The notes: generated by a model from the letters alone, not told the origin. A DNA stretch of 64,000 nt from Streptomyces violaceusniger Tu 4113 (GCF_000147815.2 NC_015957.1:9796001-9860000), one strand, 5' to 3'; positions 43,381-53,178 are shown, numbered from the stretch's first letter. Program-made: numbers and translations.

Positions 43381-45129
43381 GTGCGCAAGGTGCTCATCGC
43401 CAACCGTGGCGAGATCGCTGTCCGTGTTGCCCGTGCCTGCCGGGATGCCGGGATCGCGAGCGTAGCCGTCTACGCCGATCCGGACCGGGACGCATGTCAT
43501 GTGCGCGCGGCCGATGAAGCCTATGCGCTGGGCGGTGACACCCCGGCGGCCAGTTATCTCGACCAGGCCAAGGTCCTTGCCGCGGCCGCCGAATCCGGCG
43601 CCGACGCCGTCCACCCCGGCTACGGATTCCTCTCCGAGAACGCCGAATTCGCCCAGGCCGTCCTCGACGCGGGCCTGACCTGGATCGGCCCCCCGCCGCA
43701 CGCCATCCGCGACCTGGGCGACAAGGTCGCCGCCCGCCACATCGCCCAGCGCGCCGGCGCCCCGCTGGTCGCCGGCACCCCCGACCCGGTCTCCGGCGCG
43801 GACGAGGTCGTGGCCTTCGCCGAACAGCACGGCCTGCCCATCGCCATCAAGGCCGCCTTCGGCGGCGGCGGCCGCGGCCTGAAGGTCGCCCGCGCCATGG
43901 AAGACGTCCCCGAACTCTACGACTCCGCCGTCCGCGAGGCCGTCGCGGCGTTCGGGCGCGGCGAATGCTTCGTCGAGCGCTACCTCGACAAGCCCCGCCA
44001 TGTGGAGACCCAGTGCCTGGCCGACACCCACGGCAACGTCGTGGTCGTCTCCACCCGTGACTGCTCCCTCCAGCGCCGCCACCAGAAGCTGGTCGAAGAG
44101 GCCCCGGCACCCTTCCTGACCCAGGAGCAGAACGACCAGCTCTACGCCGCCTCCAAAGCCATCCTCAAGGAGGCCGGCTATGTGGGGGCGGGGACGGTGG
44201 AGTTCCTGGTCGGTATGGACGGCACGATCTCCTTCCTGGAGGTCAACACCCGTCTCCAGGTGGAGCACCCGGTCACCGAGGAGGTCACCGGCATCGACCT
44301 GGTCCGCGAGATGTTCCGCATCGCCGACGGCGAGGCCATCGGCTACGACGACCCGCAGGTGCGCGGCCACTCCTTCGAGTTCCGCATCAACGGCGAGGAC
44401 CCGGGCCGCAACTTCCTGCCCGCCCCGGGCACGGTGACCTCCTTCGTCCCGCCCGCCGGCCCCGGTGTCCGGCTGGACGCGGGTGTGGAGTCGGGGAGTG
44501 TCATCGGTCCGGCGTGGGACTCGCTGCTGGCCAAGCTGATCGTCACCGGCGCCACCCGCACCCAGGCCCTCCAGCGCGCCGCCCGCGCCCTGGCCGAGTT
44601 CCAGGTCGAGGGCATGGCCACCGCGATCCCGTTCCACCAGGCGGTGGTGGTGGACCCGGCGTTCACCAGCGAGCCGTTCACGATCCACACCCGCTGGATC
44701 GAGACCGAGTTCAACAACACCATCACCCCCTTCGCCCCCGTCAGCCCCGACGAGGACGAGGAGCCCACCGGCCGCGAGACGGTCGTGGTCGAGGTCGGCG
44801 GCAAGCGGCTCGAGGTCTCGCTGCCCGCCTCCCTGGGCGTGGCCACCGCCCCGGCGGGCGGCTCGAAGAAGCCGAAGCGCAAGGCGGTCAAGAAGTCCGG
44901 CTCCGCCGCCTCCGGCGACGCCCTGGCCTCCCCCATGCAGGGCACCATCGTGAAGGTCGCCGTCAACGAGGGTGACACCGTGGCCGAGGGCGACCTCATC
45001 GTCGTCCTGGAGGCCATGAAGATGGAACAGCCCCTCAACGCCCACCGCGCGGGCACCGTCAAGGGCCTGGCCGCCGAGGTCGGCGCGTCCATCACCTCGG
45101 GCGCGGTCATCTGCGAGATCAAGGACTGA
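43381..45129 (+). CDS. accA2: Acetyl/propionyl-CoA carboxylase alpha subunit (biotin carboxylase + BCCP)
   Basis: A 582-residue alpha subunit shared by acetyl- and propionyl-CoA carboxylases. The biotin carboxylase part shows [36 protein letters not shown], the ATP-grasp glycine loop [14 protein letters not shown], and [17 protein letters not shown] Lys-rich linker ([12 protein letters not shown]) leads to the biotinyl domain with [11 protein letters not shown], where the central Lys is biotinylated. The start is GTG 43381 with GGAGGGAG upstream. The 3' end is followed by four tandem copies of its stop region. It works with PccB/PccE and with other beta subunits. Confidence 0.95.
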   Translation: MRKVLIANRGEIAVRVARACRDAGIASVAVYADPDRDACHVRAADEAYALGGDTPAASYLDQAKVLAAAAESGADAVHPGYGFLSENAEFAQAVLDAGLTWIGPPPHAIRDLGDKVAARHIAQRAGAPLVAGTPDPVSGADEVVAFAEQHGLPIAIKAAFGGGGRGLKVARAMEDVPELYDSAVREAVAAFGRGECFVERYLDKPRHVETQCLADTHGNVVVVSTRDCSLQRRHQKLVEEAPAPFLTQEQNDQLYAASKAILKEAGYVGAGTVEFLVGMDGTISFLEVNTRLQVEHPVTEEVTGIDLVREMFRIADGEAIGYDDPQVRGHSFEFRINGEDPGRNFLPAPGTVTSFVPPAGPGVRLDAGVESGSVIGPAWDSLLAKLIVTGATRTQALQRAARALAEFQVEGMATAIPFHQAVVVDPAFTSEPFTIHTRWIETEFNNTITPFAPVSPDEDEEPTGRETVVVEVGGKRLEVSLPASLGVATAPAGGSKKPKRKAVKKSGSAASGDALASPMQGTIVKVAVNEGDTVAEGDLIVVLEAMKMEQPLNAHRAGTVKGLAAEVGASITSGAVICEIKD

Positions 45130-45188
45130 CGCGCAGACCAAGGACTGAGGCGCAGATCAGAAACTGAGGCGGGGATCAAGGACTGACC
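45113..45188 (+). repeat. Four tandem copies of the accA2 3' end
   Basis: GATCAAGGACTGACGCGCA is followed by GACCAAGGACTGAGGCGCA, GATCAGAAACTGAGGCGGG and GATCAAGGACTGACCCGCC. Each 19-base copy holds a TGA at the same place; the first TGA is the real stop codon. Confidence 0.88.
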
Positions 45189-45205
45189 CGCCCCCACCGC
45201 ACCAT

Positions 45206-45249
45206 GACGGCGGGCCCCGACCGGAATCCTCCGGCCGGGGCCCGCCGTC
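45206..45249. terminator. Bidirectional terminator between accA2 and the esterase
   Basis: A 14-bp outer stem, GACGGCGGGCCCCG with CGGGGCCCGCCGTC, plus an inner CCGG/CCGG stem, in the gap between two convergent genes. Confidence 0.88.
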
Positions 45250-45265
45250 GTCGTGCCCGGCCCGC

Positions 45266-46444
45266 TCAGCGGCCGTGCACCACGTCCTGGGGGAAGGTGA
45301 GCTGGCCGCTCATCCAGCGCAGGGCCGTGGGCAGCTCGCGGCGCCAGGTGCGGAAGTTGTGGCTGCCCCGGTCCAGGATGATCGACTCCGCGCTCATCGG
45401 AGACCGGACCGCGGCCAGGAAGTCGCGCGTGGCGGTGTAGTTGGGCTCGCCCCGGCGGCTGGAGGACACCAGCACCGACACCTGCGGCTGGGGCAGCCGG
45501 CGCAGCCGCCACAGCAGATCGTGCTCCCGCTTGCCGCGCTCGCCCTGCGGGCCCGGGCCGAAGAGGTCGCCGGTGGTGGGGTCGTTGACCACGCGGTAGT
45601 CGGGCGACAGGGCCGCGGCCGCGCTGTAGACGCGAGGATGACGCAGGGTCAGCTCAAGGGCGCAGGTGCCGCCCGAGGAGTAGCCCAGGACGCCCCAGGC
45701 GCTGGGGTCATGACCGATCCGGTAGTGCCCCCGCAGCGCCTCGGGCAGGTCCTGGGCGAAATAGGTCTCGGCCTGCGGGCCGCCGGGGACGTCCACGCAT
45801 TCGGTGTCCCGGGGCGGGGCGATGGTGGGCCGCACCATCACGATGACCGCCGGCTGCATCGCCCCGGTGCGGATCAGCCCGCCCGCGGTCTGGGGCAGCC
45901 GCAGATGCTGGGCCAGCAGGAAGGATCCGCCCGGATAGCCGCTGATCGCCACGATCACCGGGAAGCGCTGCCGGGCGTACTGGCGCTGGAAGTACTGCGG
46001 CGGCAGATACACATACGCCGGGTTGGCCACCTGGCTGCGGCGCCCCAGGATCCGCACCGACTCGACCTTGCCCGCCTTGTCGGGGGGCCCGCTCGGCAGT
46101 CCGTGCACCGTGTCCAGCCCCTGCGGCGGGGCGGTCCGCACCAGCCCGCCCGACGCCCCGACCGGCTCCGCGGCGCCGCCCTGCACATGGGACAGGGCCG
46201 CCGGTGCCGCCTCGTCCTCGCCCAGCAGTTCGTCCCAGGACCCGTAGAACTGGAAGGTGGTGTTCACCGCGAGGGCCAGCGCGGTCACGATCGCGCACTG
46301 GGTAACGGCGAGGGCGGCCAGGCGGCCCAGCCAGGCCCGTACGCCCCGGCCCGCGAAGCGCGGCCACAGCCAGAGCGTCAGCCCCGCGCACCCTATGGCG
46401 AGGGCGATCATCACATACTCGAGTGAGCGACTGGTCAGTCCCAT
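45266..46444 (-). CDS. Membrane-anchored alpha/beta hydrolase (esterase D/antigen 85-like)
   Basis: A 392-residue protein. Two N-terminal transmembrane helices (residues ~7-28 and ~40-62) tether an extracytoplasmic alpha/beta hydrolase. The nucleophile elbow is GVLGYSSGGTCALELTL (Ser), with SWD and RGSHNFRTWRRELPTAL near the C-terminus carrying the catalytic His. The fold is that of the esterase D/mycolyltransferase group, but Streptomyces lack mycolates, so it is best called a putative esterase. The start is ATG 46442-46444 with GGAAG upstream. Confidence 0.8.
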   Translation of the reverse strand: MGLTSRSLEYVMIALAIGCAGLTLWLWPRFAGRGVRAWLGRLAALAVTQCAIVTALALAVNTTFQFYGSWDELLGEDEAAPAALSHVQGGAAEPVGASGGLVRTAPPQGLDTVHGLPSGPPDKAGKVESVRILGRRSQVANPAYVYLPPQYFQRQYARQRFPVIVAISGYPGGSFLLAQHLRLPQTAGGLIRTGAMQPAVIVMVRPTIAPPRDTECVDVPGGPQAETYFAQDLPEALRGHYRIGHDPSAWGVLGYSSGGTCALELTLRHPRVYSAAAALSPDYRVVNDPTTGDLFGPGPQGERGKREHDLLWRLRRLPQPQVSVLVSSSRRGEPNYTATRDFLAAVRSPMSAESIILDRGSHNFRTWRRELPTALRWMSGQLTFPQDVVHGR

Positions 46445-46591
46445 CGTTCTTCCACTTCGGCGCACCGCAACGCACGATGCCGTCGCCCCGTTTGATGCCG
46501 TTCGCGGTACCCGCGTTGCCTGGCCAGGACGTGCCTCCGGTCACGAAATGGCATGCTTGACTCACGGGCAGCCACGGCAGGGAGGACCGCG

Positions 46592-47185
46592 ATGGCGATC
46601 GAGACAGCCACGGCGCAGATGCCACCGCGCCCCATGCGCGCCGACGCGCGCCGCAACTACGAGCGGCTGCTGGCCGAGGCGCGCACGGCCTTCACCCGGC
46701 ACGGTACCGATGCCTCGCTGGAGGACATCGCACGCCGCGCGGGCGTCGGCATCGGCACGCTCTACCGCCACTTCCCCAACCGCACCGCGCTGATGGGCGC
46801 GGTCTTCCAGGGCGAGATATGCGCCCTGCTGGAGCGGTCGCGGGAGCTGGCCAAGGCACCGCGGCCGTGTCAGGCGATGATCGACTGGCTGCGCGCCATC
46901 GTCGACCACGCCAGCACCTACCGCGGGCTCTCCCGGGCCCTGATGGCGTGCTCGGGAGACGAGACCTCGGCACTGTCCCGCGGCTGCGGTCTGCCGCTGC
47001 GCGAGGCGGGCAGTGAACTGCTCGCCCGCGCCCAGCAGAGTGGTGCCGTACGGTCCGATGTGGTCATCGCCGATCTGATGCAGCTCACCAACGCGATCGC
47101 GCTGGCCGTGGAGCAGTCGCCGGACGACCCGGAGTTGGCCGACCGGCTGCTGGCACTGGCCTTCACCGGTCTCAAGGCCCGCTGA
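46592..47185 (+). CDS. TetR-family transcriptional regulator
   Basis: A 197-residue repressor-type protein. The HTH is ASLEDIARRAGVGIGTLYRH, followed by FPNRTALMGAVFQ. The C-terminal ligand domain has no recognisable target. The start is ATG 46592 with GGGAGG upstream. It is divergent from the esterase gene (147-base gap), which may be its target, as is usual for TetR regulators, but no operator was recognised. Confidence 0.86.
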   Translation: MAIETATAQMPPRPMRADARRNYERLLAEARTAFTRHGTDASLEDIARRAGVGIGTLYRHFPNRTALMGAVFQGEICALLERSRELAKAPRPCQAMIDWLRAIVDHASTYRGLSRALMACSGDETSALSRGCGLPLREAGSELLARAQQSGAVRSDVVIADLMQLTNAIALAVEQSPDDPELADRLLALAFTGLKAR

Positions 47186-47205
47186 CACCGGCCGGCGCCC
47201 CCTCG

Positions 47206-48222
47206 CTAGCGGCGGCGCGGCGCCAGATCCGCCACCCGCCCCGGCTGCTCCCCCAGCGGCACCGCGCTGCGCAACTGCGCGGAGCCGGCGCCGCCCGGCG
47301 GATGCGGGTGGTTACGGCGCGGCCCCGGCAGCGGCAGGCCCTCCTCGCCGCCGCCACGGCCCTGCGACCCGCCCAGCCGCCCCGACTGCCGCCCGGCCGA
47401 ACCGCCGCCCTCACCGCTCCCGGCCGGGCCGGACCCCGCGCCCGGCCCGGCCACGGCGATCTGAACTCCCTGGTCCGCGAGGGCCTGAAGCTCGGTCAGG
47501 GCACGGTCGTCATGGGCGGGCGGGTCATCGGTCACCAGCCGCGTGATCACATCGGTGGGCACCGTCTGGAACATGGTGTCGCTGCCCAGCTTCGTATGGT
47601 CGGCGAGCACGACCACCTCCGCCGCCGCCTGGACCAGCGCCCGGTCGACGCTGGCCGAAAGCATGTTGGAGGTGGACAGGCCGCGCTCGGCGGTCAGCCC
47701 GCTGCCGGACAGGAAGGCGCGCGAGACCCGCAGCCCCTGCAGGGACTGCTCGGCGCCGCTGCCGACCAGGGCGTAGTTGGAGCCGCGCAGGGTGCCGCCG
47801 GTCATCACGACCTCGACCCGGTTGGCATGCGCCAACGCCTGTGCGACCAGCAGGGAATTGGTGACCACGGTCAGCCCCGGAACCCGCGCGAGCCGGCGGG
47901 CCAGCTCCTGCGTGGTGGTTCCGGCGCCGACGACCACGGCCTCGCCCTCGTCGACGAGACCGGCCGCGAGATCGGCGATGGCCGTCTTCTCCGCGGTCGC
48001 TAGATGGGATTTCTGCGGGAAGCCGGACTCCCTGGTGAATCCGCCCGGCAGCACCGCACCGCCGTGCCGGCGGTCGAGAAGTCCTTCTGCCTCCAGCGCC
48101 CGCACATCACGCCGTACGGTCACTTCGGAGGTCTGGACGACGCGGGCGAGCTCCCGGAGCGACACCGCTCCGTTCGCACGCACCATTTCAAGGATCAATT
48201 GGCGACGTTCTGCAGCGAACAC
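47206..48222 (-). CDS. DeoR-family transcriptional regulator with a long tail
   Basis: A 338-residue regulator. The HTH is SLRELARVVQTSEVTVRRDV (residues 20-39). The sugar-phosphate-binding DeoR C-domain has VVVGAGTTTQELARRL, TNSLLVAQALA and VVLADHTKLGSDTM. After residue ~255 there is a ~80-residue Gly/Pro/Arg-rich tail (GEGGGSAGRQSGRLGG) that most DeoR proteins do not have. Its closeness to PNP and deoC suggests control of nucleoside or sugar use, but that link is inference only. The start is GTG 48220-48222. Confidence 0.85.
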   Translation of the reverse strand: MFAAERRQLILEMVRANGAVSLRELARVVQTSEVTVRRDVRALEAEGLLDRRHGGAVLPGGFTRESGFPQKSHLATAEKTAIADLAAGLVDEGEAVVVGAGTTTQELARRLARVPGLTVVTNSLLVAQALAHANRVEVVMTGGTLRGSNYALVGSGAEQSLQGLRVSRAFLSGSGLTAERGLSTSNMLSASVDRALVQAAAEVVVLADHTKLGSDTMFQTVPTDVITRLVTDDPPAHDDRALTELQALADQGVQIAVAGPGAGSGPAGSGEGGGSAGRQSGRLGGSQGRGGGEEGLPLPGPRRNHPHPPGGAGSAQLRSAVPLGEQPGRVADLAPRRR

Positions 48223-48323
48223 GAAACTGACAGTAACGCCAACGACCGTCTGTTTTCAGCAGCTTGCACCAATTAGCAGAAGTTGGACATCTCTGAAGGC
48301 GCGAAGTGCTATAAGGACCGGAT

Positions 48324-49772
48324 CTACGACTCTTCCTGAGTCTTCCGGGTGTGCAACTGCCGCGCCACCTCGGCGATCGAACCGGACAGCGAGGGGTAGA
48401 CCGTGAACGCCTTGGCGATCTGCTCCACCGTCAGGTTGTTGTCGACCGCCAGCGACATCGGGTGGATCAGCTCGCTCGCCCGCGGCGCGACCACCACACC
48501 GCCGACCACGATGCCGGTGCCCGGACGGCAGAAGATCTTGACGAAGCCGTCCCGGATGCCCTGCATCTTCGCCCGCGGATTGCGCAGCAGCGGCAGCTTC
48601 ACCACCCGGGCGTCGATCTTCCCGCCGTCCACGTCCGCCTGCGAGTAGCCGACCGTGGCGATCTCCGGGTCGGTGAAGACGTTCGCGGAAACCGTCTTCA
48701 GGTTCAGCGGCGTCACCGCGTCCCCCAAGAAGTGGTACATCGCGATCCGGCCCTGCATCGCCGCCACCGACGCCAGCGCCAGCACGCCGGTGCAGTCACC
48801 GGCCGCGTAGATGCCCGGCGCGCTGGTCCGGGAGACCTTGTCGGTCAGGATGTGCCCCGACTCGGCCAGCTTGACCCCGGCCTCCTCCAGCCCCATGTCC
48901 GCCGTGTTCGGGATCGAGCCGACCGCCATCAGACAGTGGGTACCGGAGATGACCCGCCCGTCCGAGAGCGTCACCTCCACCCGGTCCCCCACCCGCTTGG
49001 CCGCCTGCGCGCGCGAGCGGGACATCACATTCATCCCCCGGCGCCGGAACACGTCCTCCAGCACCGCCGCCGCGTCCGGGTCCTCGCCCGGCAGCACCCG
49101 GTCCCGGCTGGAGACCAGCGTGACCTTCGACCCCAGCGCCTGATACGCACCAGCGAACTCCGCGCCCGTGACACCGGAGCCGACCACGATCAGCTCCTCG
49201 GGGAGCTCGTCCAGGTCGTACACCTGCGTCCAGTTCAGGATCCGCTCGCCGTCCGGCTTCGCGTCCGGGATCTCCCTCGGATGGGCACCGGTCGCCACCA
49301 GCACCGCGTCCGCCACCAGCGTCTGCTCGGTGCCGTCCGCCGCCCGCACGATCACCCGCCGCGAGCCGTCCAGCGACTGCTGCGGCTCCACCCGCCCGTA
49401 CCCGCGCAAGACCCGGCCGCCGGCCCGCGTGACCGAGGCCGTGATGTCGTGCGACTGGGCGAGCGCGAGCCGCTTCACCCGGCGGTTGACCTTGCCGAGA
49501 TCCACCCCGACCACCCGGGCCGCCTGCTCCATCGGCGGAGTGTCGTCGGCGACGATGATCCCCAACTCCTCATAGGAGGAGTCGAAGGTCGTCATCACCT
49601 CGGCGGTGGCGATCAACGTCTTCGACGGCACGCAGTCGGTGAGCACCGACGCGCCGCCCAGACCGTCGCAATCGACGACGGTCACCTCCGAGCCGAGCTG
49701 CGCGGCGACCAGCGCCGCCTCATAGCCGCCGGGTCCGCCACCAATGATCACGATCCGAGTCACATGCTCCAT
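48324..49772 (-). CDS. lpdA: NAD(P)H-quinone dehydrogenase/flavoprotein disulfide reductase homologue (LpdA type)
   Basis: A 482-residue flavoenzyme of the disulfide-reductase family. FAD motif IVIIGGGPGGYEAALVAAQL; NAD motif IVVGSGVTGAEFAGAYQALG; second FAD motif IYAAGDCTGVLALASVAAMQ. The redox centre reads GGASVLTDCVPSK, so the first Cys of the usual CxxxxC is missing. This is the pattern of mycobacterial LpdA (Rv3303c), which reduces quinones rather than lipoamide. The start is ATG 49770-49772. It lies 101 bases upstream of the DeoR gene on the same strand. Confidence 0.88.
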   Translation of the reverse strand: MEHVTRIVIIGGGPGGYEAALVAAQLGSEVTVVDCDGLGGASVLTDCVPSKTLIATAEVMTTFDSSYEELGIIVADDTPPMEQAARVVGVDLGKVNRRVKRLALAQSHDITASVTRAGGRVLRGYGRVEPQQSLDGSRRVIVRAADGTEQTLVADAVLVATGAHPREIPDAKPDGERILNWTQVYDLDELPEELIVVGSGVTGAEFAGAYQALGSKVTLVSSRDRVLPGEDPDAAAVLEDVFRRRGMNVMSRSRAQAAKRVGDRVEVTLSDGRVISGTHCLMAVGSIPNTADMGLEEAGVKLAESGHILTDKVSRTSAPGIYAAGDCTGVLALASVAAMQGRIAMYHFLGDAVTPLNLKTVSANVFTDPEIATVGYSQADVDGGKIDARVVKLPLLRNPRAKMQGIRDGFVKIFCRPGTGIVVGGVVVAPRASELIHPMSLAVDNNLTVEQIAKAFTVYPSLSGSIAEVARQLHTRKTQEES

Positions 49773-49883
49773 TGTCCCGCACCGGTTCGACTGGCTTCAG
49801 CCCGGGGGGTTTCGCGGGGGCGACTGACGTACGAACCTCCCACCCCGGGGGCCGTTCCGCCCCTCTCCCGTACCCTCAGACCC

Positions 49884-50321
49884 ATGTCGCTCTACGCCGC
49901 GTACGCCGGCAACCTCGACGCGCGGCTGATGTCCCGCCGCGCACCGCACTCCCCGCTGCGCGGAACGGGCTGGCTGAACGGCTGGCGGCTCACCTTCGGC
50001 GGAGAGCAGATGGGCTGGGAAGGCGCCCTCGCCACCATCGTGGAGGCCCCGCGCTCCCAGGTCTTCGTCGCCCTCTACGACATCGCGCCCATGGACGAGG
50101 ACTCCATGGACCGCTGGGAGGGCGTCGGCCTCGACATCTACCGCCGGATGCGGATCCGCGTCCACACCCTGGACGGCGACGAACCCGCCTGGCTCTACGT
50201 CCTCAACGGCTACGAGGGCGGCCTGCCCTCGGCCCGCTACCTCGGCGAAATCGCCGACGCGGCGGAATCCGCGGGCGCGCCGCACGACTATGTGATGGAG
50301 CTGCGGAAGCGCCCCTGCTGA
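49884..50321 (+). CDS. Gamma-glutamylcyclotransferase-like protein
   Basis: A 145-residue protein of the GGCT/AIG2-like fold. It starts MSLYAAYAGNLDARLMSRRA, with the YGSN-like substrate loop as YAGN. The catalytic Glu region is DSMDRWEGVGLDIYRR, and YVLNGYEGGLPSARYLGEI follows. It may cleave gamma-glutamyl peptides. It is divergent from lpdA with a 111-base gap. A very long frame upstream on this strand is the shadow of lpdA. Confidence 0.8.
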   Translation: MSLYAAYAGNLDARLMSRRAPHSPLRGTGWLNGWRLTFGGEQMGWEGALATIVEAPRSQVFVALYDIAPMDEDSMDRWEGVGLDIYRRMRIRVHTLDGDEPAWLYVLNGYEGGLPSARYLGEIADAAESAGAPHDYVMELRKRPC

Positions 50322-51040
50322 GTCCGGTGTTTCCGGTGTGTCTGTGTCTCCGGGCTGGCCGTGTCTCCGGCTGGCCGTGTGCCGGGGCGGGCCGTGTGCC
50401 CGGGCGGCCCGAGAGCCTGGGGGTCTGGGGGTCCGTGTCTCGGAGCGGCCCAGGGGCCGTGGGTCGGGCGGTCCGGGCATCCGTGCCTCCCGTGAGTCCG
50501 CGGGCCTGAACGGCCCAGGGGCCCAGTCGGCCCGAGGATCCGGGAGTCCGGGGGCCCGTGTTTCCGGGCGGCCCGGGGGCCTGGGGGTCTGGGGGTCCGT
50601 GTCTCGGAGCGACCCGAGTGACCGGGGGCCCGAGGGTCCGGGGTCCGGGGTTCGTGTTTCCCGTCGGCCCGACGGATCCGAGTCCCCCCGGGGGGCTCCG
50701 CGTATCCCATGTGGCCGGTGAGTCCGTGACCCCGGTCGGCCCCGAGGTCCGGGGCCCGGCCAGACCGACCGGACCCTGCCCTCGGCCCTCGGCCCACCGG
50801 GATACCCGGACCCCGTCGGGCTCCCCGAACTCTCCGGGTCACCCGGACTCCGGGCCCACGCGGACCCCCGCCCCCAGGTCCCCCTGGACTGACGGATCGA
50901 CCGGGCACACGGCCCTCCGGGCTCCCGGCCCCGGGCCCACGCACCGGATACGCGGACCCCCGGGCCCCGGCCCCCCGGGCTGACCGGACACGCAGGCCCC
51001 CCGGGAGGTTATGCAACGATCCGAATACCTCGGCGGACTC
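50322..51040. repeat. Low-complexity GC repeat region with strand asymmetry
   Basis: A 720-base stretch made of degenerate short units. From 50330 to about 50725 the plus strand is G/T-rich (GGGGGTCTGGGGGTCCGTGT and relatives). From there to 51000 it is C/A-rich (CCCGGACTCCGGGCCC and relatives). A longer block, CTGGGGGTCTGGGGGTCCGT and on, is duplicated (about 50424 and 50580). Open frames here are collagen-like artefacts. Confidence 0.7.
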
Positions 51041-51043
51041 CGT

Positions 51044-51055
51044 CTACGCGCGTAG
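51044..51055. promoter_or_regulatory. Palindromic operator candidate upstream of PNP
   Basis: CTACGCGCGTAG, a perfect 12-bp palindrome 26 bases before the PNP start, identical to the one in the deoC promoter (56725-56736). A TACCCT -10-like hexamer at 51068-51073 lies between it and GTG 51081, so the message may be leaderless. Confidence 0.65.
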
Positions 51056-51080
51056 GCAGTTACCGGCTACCCTCGTGCGC

Positions 51081-51905
51081 GTGAACGCATCAGTTTCTTG
51101 GGACGACATCCAGGGCGACCCCCACGCCGCCGCCGACGACGCCGCCACCCGCCTGCGCGAGCTGACCGGTGCGGAGACCCACGACGTCGCGCTGGTCCTG
51201 GGCTCCGGCTGGGTCCCCGCCACCGACGCCCTCGGGGCGCCCGAGCACGAGTTCCCCGTCACCGAGCTGCCCGGCTTCCCGCCGCCTGCCGTCGAGGGGC
51301 ATGCGGGCCGGATCCGCTCGTACCGGATCAACGACAAGCGGGCGCTGGTCTTCCTCGGCCGTACGCATTACTACGAGGGTCGCGGTGTCGCCGCCGTCGC
51401 ACACGGCGTACGCACCGCCGTCGCCGCCGGCTGCAAGACCATCATCCTCACCAACGGCTGCGGCGGCCTCCGCGAGGGCATGCGCCCCGGCCAGCCGGTA
51501 CTGATCAGCGACCACATCAACCTCACGGCCACCTCCCCGATCGTGGGCGCGAACTTCGTCGACCTCACCGACCTCTACTCCCCGCGGCTGCGTGCCCTGT
51601 GCCAGCAGGTGGACCCGACCCTGGAGGAGGGCGTCTACGCCCAGTTCCCCGGGCCGCACTACGAGACCCCGGCGGAGATCACCATGGTCCGCACTCTGGG
51701 CGCCGACCTGGTGGGCATGTCCACCACCCTGGAGGCCATCGCGGCGCGTGAGGCGGGCGCGGAGGTCCTCGGCATCTCCCTGGTCACCAACCTCGCGGCC
51801 GGTATGACCGGCGAACCCCTCAACCACGAGGAGGTCCTCCAGGCCGGCCGCGACTCCGCCTCCCGCATGGGCAGCCTGCTGTCGCAGGTCCTCGACCGCA
51901 TCTGA
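51081..51905 (+). CDS. Purine nucleoside phosphorylase
   Basis: A 274-residue PNP of the trimeric family, splitting purine (deoxy)nucleosides with phosphate to give base and (deoxy)ribose-1-phosphate. Marks are [15 protein letters not shown] (phosphate), [62 protein letters not shown] and [10 protein letters not shown] with the base-binding Asn. I start it at GTG 51081, seven bases after a -10-like TACCCT; GTG 51075 is possible. It is the first gene of the nucleoside-salvage set with phosphomannomutase and deoC. Confidence 0.93.
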   Translation: MNASVSWDDIQGDPHAAADDAATRLRELTGAETHDVALVLGSGWVPATDALGAPEHEFPVTELPGFPPPAVEGHAGRIRSYRINDKRALVFLGRTHYYEGRGVAAVAHGVRTAVAAGCKTIILTNGCGGLREGMRPGQPVLISDHINLTATSPIVGANFVDLTDLYSPRLRALCQQVDPTLEEGVYAQFPGPHYETPAEITMVRTLGADLVGMSTTLEAIAAREAGAEVLGISLVTNLAAGMTGEPLNHEEVLQAGRDSASRMGSLLSQVLDRI

Positions 51906-52050
51906 CCTCGCCGGTCGGGCGACCCTGTTCCGAGGCTGGCGGCGGCGCTGACGGCGTCAGGGCGTGCTGCGCGGGTACTCACCCCTCAGCCAACTGAACA
52001 GAGCGTCGCGGCACCCACTGATCGGGCCGGGCCGGGGCGCGGTGGGCCGC

Positions 52051-53178
52051 GTGGTGGGTGCCGGGGGCGGGGCCTCCGGTGCGGCGCCCTGGACCGCATA
52101 TTTACGGCGCCGGTGCCCGGAAGCGTGGAGTGGGCCGGGGATTGGCGCCACAAATATGCGACAGCGTCCAGGACACCACCCCTGCGACCCCACCCCCTCC
52201 CGTCTCGTCGGCGGCCACGCCTCGGTGGCCTCCAGCCCTGGCCCGATTCCAGACCGCCAAGTGGCGGGCGCTGGGCGGGGAGGGGTACGACCCCGCCCCT
52301 CCCGCCTCATCGGCAACCGCGTCGCGGTGCCACGGACTCCGGCCCGGTTCCGGACCGCCCGGGGTCATCTGCAACCTCGCCCGGACGTCGACTAGGCGGG
52401 ACGGCAGGGTCACCTACCCATCCCCTCCTCTGGGGGTCCGGGGGCGGACAAGCGGCTTGTCCCACTGGGACCCACCCCCGGATCGCCCGATGGCAGTCTC
52501 TCCCCCGCCGCAGAGGCTGGAGGGGCTCACCCGAAGCGGGCCCGTGCCGCTTTGGAGCGGATGCCGACAAGATGCTGGGAGGCGTGGCCGCCCCCCAAGG
52601 CGGAAGGGCACCCCGCCCAGCACCTCCGGCCACGCGGACACCGACGAGTGGGAGGGAAAGGAGCCGCACCCGTGCGATCAGGAAACAGGCCGGAGCCCCT
52701 GCCGCCAGCGCACGGACGCCGACGAGACGCGAGGAGGCGGGGCCCAGCGCCTCCGGGCACCCGACCCACCACGGCACGGACACCGACGAGCGAAAGAGAG
52801 ACGGGCCGCACCCGACACCCGGGCGATCCCGAACCGGGCCAGGTCCCGTGCCACCGAGGCATGGACGCCGACGAGACGGGAGGAGGCGGGGTCGCGCCCA
52901 CCCAGCACCTCCGACCCACCACGGCACGGACACCGACGAGCGAGAGGGAGACGGACCGCACTGGACATCCGGGCGATCCGGAAACAGGCCGGGGCCCGTG
53001 CCGCCGGGGTGCGGTCGCCGACGAGACGGGAGGGGGCGGGGTCGCAGGGGGGGTGTCCTGGACGCTTACGTGTATTTGTGGCGCCAATCTCCGACCAACT
53101 CAACGCCCCCGGCCAATGGCGCCGTAAATATACGGTCCAGGGCGCCGCACCGGAGGCCCCGCACCCGGCACCCACCAC
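52051..53178. repeat. Nested inverted repeat with cruciform arms and a tandem array
   Basis: The whole gap between PNP and phosphomannomutase is repetitive. The arms at 52051-52213 and 53017-53178 are inverted copies, about 90 % identical by hand count. Each arm contains an 83-base cruciform (52089-52171; 53058-53140) with stems CTGGAC/GTCCAG, CGCATATTT/AAATATGCG and GGCGCC/GGCGCC. Between the arms are three ~150-base direct repeats marked by ACCGACGAG and GCCGACGAGACGGGAGGAGG (52638-53050), and inverted copies of the same motif at 52195-52213 and 52291-52314. Confidence 0.85.

Noticed and set aside
48351..49883. A 656-codon frame running opposite lpdA into the cyclotransferase
   Set aside because: The part before 49884 is the complement of lpdA and has no domain; the true start is ATG 49884.
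50288..51016. A 242-codon collagen-like protein on the minus strand
   Set aside because: It comes from the low-complexity GC repeat region and has no ribosome site or family mark.
52638..53050. CRISPR array
   Set aside because: The repeated units are about 150 bases, similar along their full length, with no unique spacers and no cas genes nearby.
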